Shown here piece after piece: positions 14,753-16,598 of a DNA stretch of 16,598 bases. Made by a program: the position numbers and the translations under genes. The notes beneath the pieces were generated by a model. That model was not told the origin of the DNA. It did no database searches and saw only the letters and a list, made by a program, of their open reading frames with translations. How positions within the stretch are numbered: position 1 is the stretch's first letter; each line of letters begins with the position of its first letter. This stretch comes from Planctomycetota bacterium (GTDB lineage Bacteria > Planctomycetota > Planctomycetia > Pirellulales > Pirellulaceae), in contig JAJRVM010000124.1 in NCBI GenBank assembly GCA_024277285.1, forward strand, positions 1 to 16,598, in the 5' to 3' direction.

Positions 14753-16402
14753 ATGGACTTCCTCAACTTGAACCAGCATCGTGAAGAAGGCAAGCGTCTG
14801 GTAGAGATCACCCGGATCCTGACTCGTTATGGTCTTGCCAATTGGCTAGGCAAAATTCCGCTGCAATCGGTGCGCGATCTGTTGGCGACACACGAAACGC
14901 AAGCGATCGCGGACATGCCCGTTGCCGAGCGACTGCGACTGGCTTTGACGGAGATGGGAACGACCTTTATCAAGCTCGGGCAAGTCCTCAGCACGCGCGC
15001 GGATTTGGTCGGACCAGATGTCGCGGCGGAGTTGTGTAAGCTTCAGGCCGACACACCTGCCGATCCGCCCGAGGTTGCTCGACAGATTATCGAAGAAGAG
15101 CTTGGGCAAGCACCGGAGGAGCTCTTTACGGAGTTTGAAGCGACCGCATTCTCGTCCGCATCGATTGGGCAGGTACACCGCGCGAGGCTGACCGACGGCC
15201 AACAGGTCGTCTTGAAAGTTCAGCATGCGGGAATTCAAGAGAAGGTTCGAATCGACCTGGATTTGTTGGAGAAGCTGGCCAAGCTTCTTCAGGAGTATGT
15301 GCCAGAGGCGCGGAACTACCAACCGGTGGCGACAACACGCGAGTTTCGCCGCACGCTTCTGAGGGAACTGGATTTCACGTGCGAGCGAAGCAATATGGAG
15401 CGATTCGCGCACAACTTTGCGAAAGACTCAACGGTTCATATCCCAACGGCCTACAAGGATCGTAGCAGCAAACGCGTGCTGACCATGGAACTGCTCGATG
15501 GCATTCCTGGTTCAAACCCCGAAAAGCTTGCCGAAGCGGGCGTCGACTTGAGCGAGTTGGCTAGGAATGCGGCCAATGTTTTTCTGAACATGATTTTTCG
15601 AGACGGTTTCTATCACGCCGATCCGCACCCGGGCAATTTCTTTGTTCTCGATGGTGGTGTCGTGGGATTGCTCGATTGCGGCATGGTCGGGCAGATTGAT
15701 GATACGACGCGAGAGTTATTCGAAGATCTGCTCTTGATGTTAACGCAGCACGACGCGGAAGGACTTTCGGAAACGCTGCTGCGGGCCGGGTCCGCGCCGG
15801 CCGACGTGGATCGCGTCGCCTTCCGCGCCGATGTAAGTGACCTGCTCGTGCAGTATGGATCACAGTCGATCGAAGACTTCGACCTCGGTGGGGCACTCGA
15901 TCAGCTCTTTGAAATAGTTCGGCGGCACGGCGTCATCATGCCGTCGGCCGCATCCCTGCTGCTGAAGACGCTGGTCATGCTAGAAGGTACGGCACGTCTG
16001 CTCAGCCCAACATTTAGCCTGAATGAGGTCATCGCACCTTTCAAGGATCAGTTGATTCGTTCGCGACTGGACCCGAAACGCTGGCTGCGCCGACTCAGAC
16101 AATCGATGCGCGATGTCGATCGTCTGGTGCGAAACGGGCCACGCAACGTGGCCGATATCCTCGATCGTGCGCAATCGGGCAAGCTGCAATTGAAGCACGA
16201 GGTCAACCACTTGGAGTTGGTCGCCAATCGATTGGTCGGTGGGATGCTGATCGCTTCGCTATTCATGGGGTCGGTGATGCTGCTGAGCCACAAAGTCCCA
16301 CCACTGGCATTCGGCGGATCGATCCTGGGCGGCCTCGGCTTTCTGGTCGCTGTCGGCTTCGGCGCCCGTCTATTGTGGCGCATCAGGAAAGACTTGCGGT
16401 AA
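14753..16402 (+). CDS. ABC1/AarF/UbiB family atypical kinase
   Basis: A 549-residue membrane-anchored protein of the UbiB/ABC1 protein-kinase-like family, linked in other organisms to ubiquinone and isoprenoid-lipid metabolism. The family's KxGQ motif is in FIKLGQVLSTRADLVG (72-87). The modified nucleotide loop is SSASIGQVHRA (134-144) with lysine K155 in VVLKVQHAG. The signature ELDFTCERSN (205-214) follows, then the catalytic HADPHPGNF (288-296, D290) and the metal-binding LLDCGMVGQI (306-315, D308). Most members have DFG where this has DCG. Two hydrophobic helices close the protein (LVGGMLIASLFMGSVMLLS and LGGLGFLVAVGFGARLLW). The ATG at 14753 follows AGAGAG with six bases spacing. Its upstream neighbour is a phasin-like protein. 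Whether it acts as ATPase or kinase, and on what, cannot be read here. Confidence 0.92.
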   Translation: MDFLNLNQHREEGKRLVEITRILTRYGLANWLGKIPLQSVRDLLATHETQAIADMPVAERLRLALTEMGTTFIKLGQVLSTRADLVGPDVAAELCKLQADTPADPPEVARQIIEEELGQAPEELFTEFEATAFSSASIGQVHRARLTDGQQVVLKVQHAGIQEKVRIDLDLLEKLAKLLQEYVPEARNYQPVATTREFRRTLLRELDFTCERSNMERFAHNFAKDSTVHIPTAYKDRSSKRVLTMELLDGIPGSNPEKLAEAGVDLSELARNAANVFLNMIFRDGFYHADPHPGNFFVLDGGVVGLLDCGMVGQIDDTTRELFEDLLLMLTQHDAEGLSETLLRAGSAPADVDRVAFRADVSDLLVQYGSQSIEDFDLGGALDQLFEIVRRHGVIMPSAASLLLKTLVMLEGTARLLSPTFSLNEVIAPFKDQLIRSRLDPKRWLRRLRQSMRDVDRLVRNGPRNVADILDRAQSGKLQLKHEVNHLELVANRLVGGMLIASLFMGSVMLLSHKVPPLAFGGSILGGLGFLVAVGFGARLLWRIRKDLR

Positions 16403-16464
16403 GGTAACGGTTTAGCCATCTGAAGTGGGACGTGCACTCGAGTTCATTTTCCATCGGTCGACCC

Positions 16465-16483
16465 CCACCGCCTTGTGCGGTGG
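16465..16483 (+). terminator. Hairpin after the UbiB-like gene
   Basis: CCACCGC-CTTGT-GCGGTGG is a perfect 7-bp stem 62 nt after the stop at 16402. It lies inside a wider imperfect inverted repeat, TGGGACGT (16426-16433) and ACGTCCCA (16511-16518). There is no T-run, so it is only a candidate terminator. Confidence 0.45.
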
Positions 16484-16538
16484 ATGAAGATGATTGGTAC
16501 GCTACCCGTGACGTCCCATCTCCCCCCCATATCCACGG

Positions 16539-16583
16539 CCCCCTTTCCTCCCCGCCGCCGAAGGCGGCGGGGAGGAAAGGGGG
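16539..16583. repeat. Perfect 21-bp inverted repeat with GAA loop
   Basis: The left arm 16539-16559 and right arm 16563-16583 are exact reverse complements over 21 bases with a three-base loop GAA. The arms are purine/pyrimidine-rich (CCCCCTTTCCTCCCC followed by GCCGCC), and the right arm runs on into more G. It is far stronger than needed for termination and looks like a dispersed palindromic repeat. The window ends just past it, so what lies downstream is unknown. Confidence 0.85.
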
Positions 16584-16598
16584 GGAGTAGCTGGCATC

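Overview
The window looks like chromosomal DNA of a Planctomycetes-type bacterium, probably Pirellulales-like. This rests on style, not on a marker gene: moderately high GC, a secreted arylsulfatase plus debris of at least three other sulfatase genes, a secreted glycosidase-like protein, a DUF5690 transporter, long intergenic gaps with hairpin repeats, and Shine-Dalgarno starts. There is no rRNA, tRNA, CRISPR array, transposase or integrase.

Layout. (a) 138-836 (-): a small secreted ORF whose second half is a sulfatase C-terminal tail without a catalytic domain. (b) 1425-5126 (+): an opine/octopine-type dehydrogenase, a class I SAM-dependent methyltransferase and a 12-segment DUF5690 transporter. 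The gaps in front of the first two genes contain diverged copies of the same ~125-130 bp upstream region. Each copy has an inverted-repeat box followed by TTGACA-17-TA(C/G)GTT. This is the most interesting signal in the window and suggests a co-regulated small-molecule cassette. (c) 5127-7720: a triplicated 19-bp repeat, then on the minus strand a secreted GHL6/fucosidase-like glycosidase followed 3 nt later by the C-terminal stub of an MFS transporter. (d) 7721-8793: a long gap with a cruciform repeat, an isolated sulfatase scrap and a 17-bp direct repeat. (e) 8794-13631 (+): a secreted DUF1254/DUF1214 protein, a truncated arylsulfatase N-terminus, and a complete secreted arylsulfatase with the CSPTR formylglycine motif and a C-terminal beta-sandwich. 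(f) 13770-16402 (+): a phasin-like coiled-coil protein and an ABC1/AarF/UbiB atypical kinase, separated by a ~220 bp fold-back element. The window ends in a perfect 21-bp hairpin.

How the genes may work together: the dehydrogenase and methyltransferase could make or modify an amino-acid-derived product that the transporter moves. The glycosidase and arylsulfatase fit degradation of sulfated polysaccharide. The phasin-like and UbiB-like pair fits membrane lipid or quinone housekeeping. The repeated sulfatase and transporter debris points to gene duplication and decay in this region. All family calls come from reading motifs by eye; no database search was possible.
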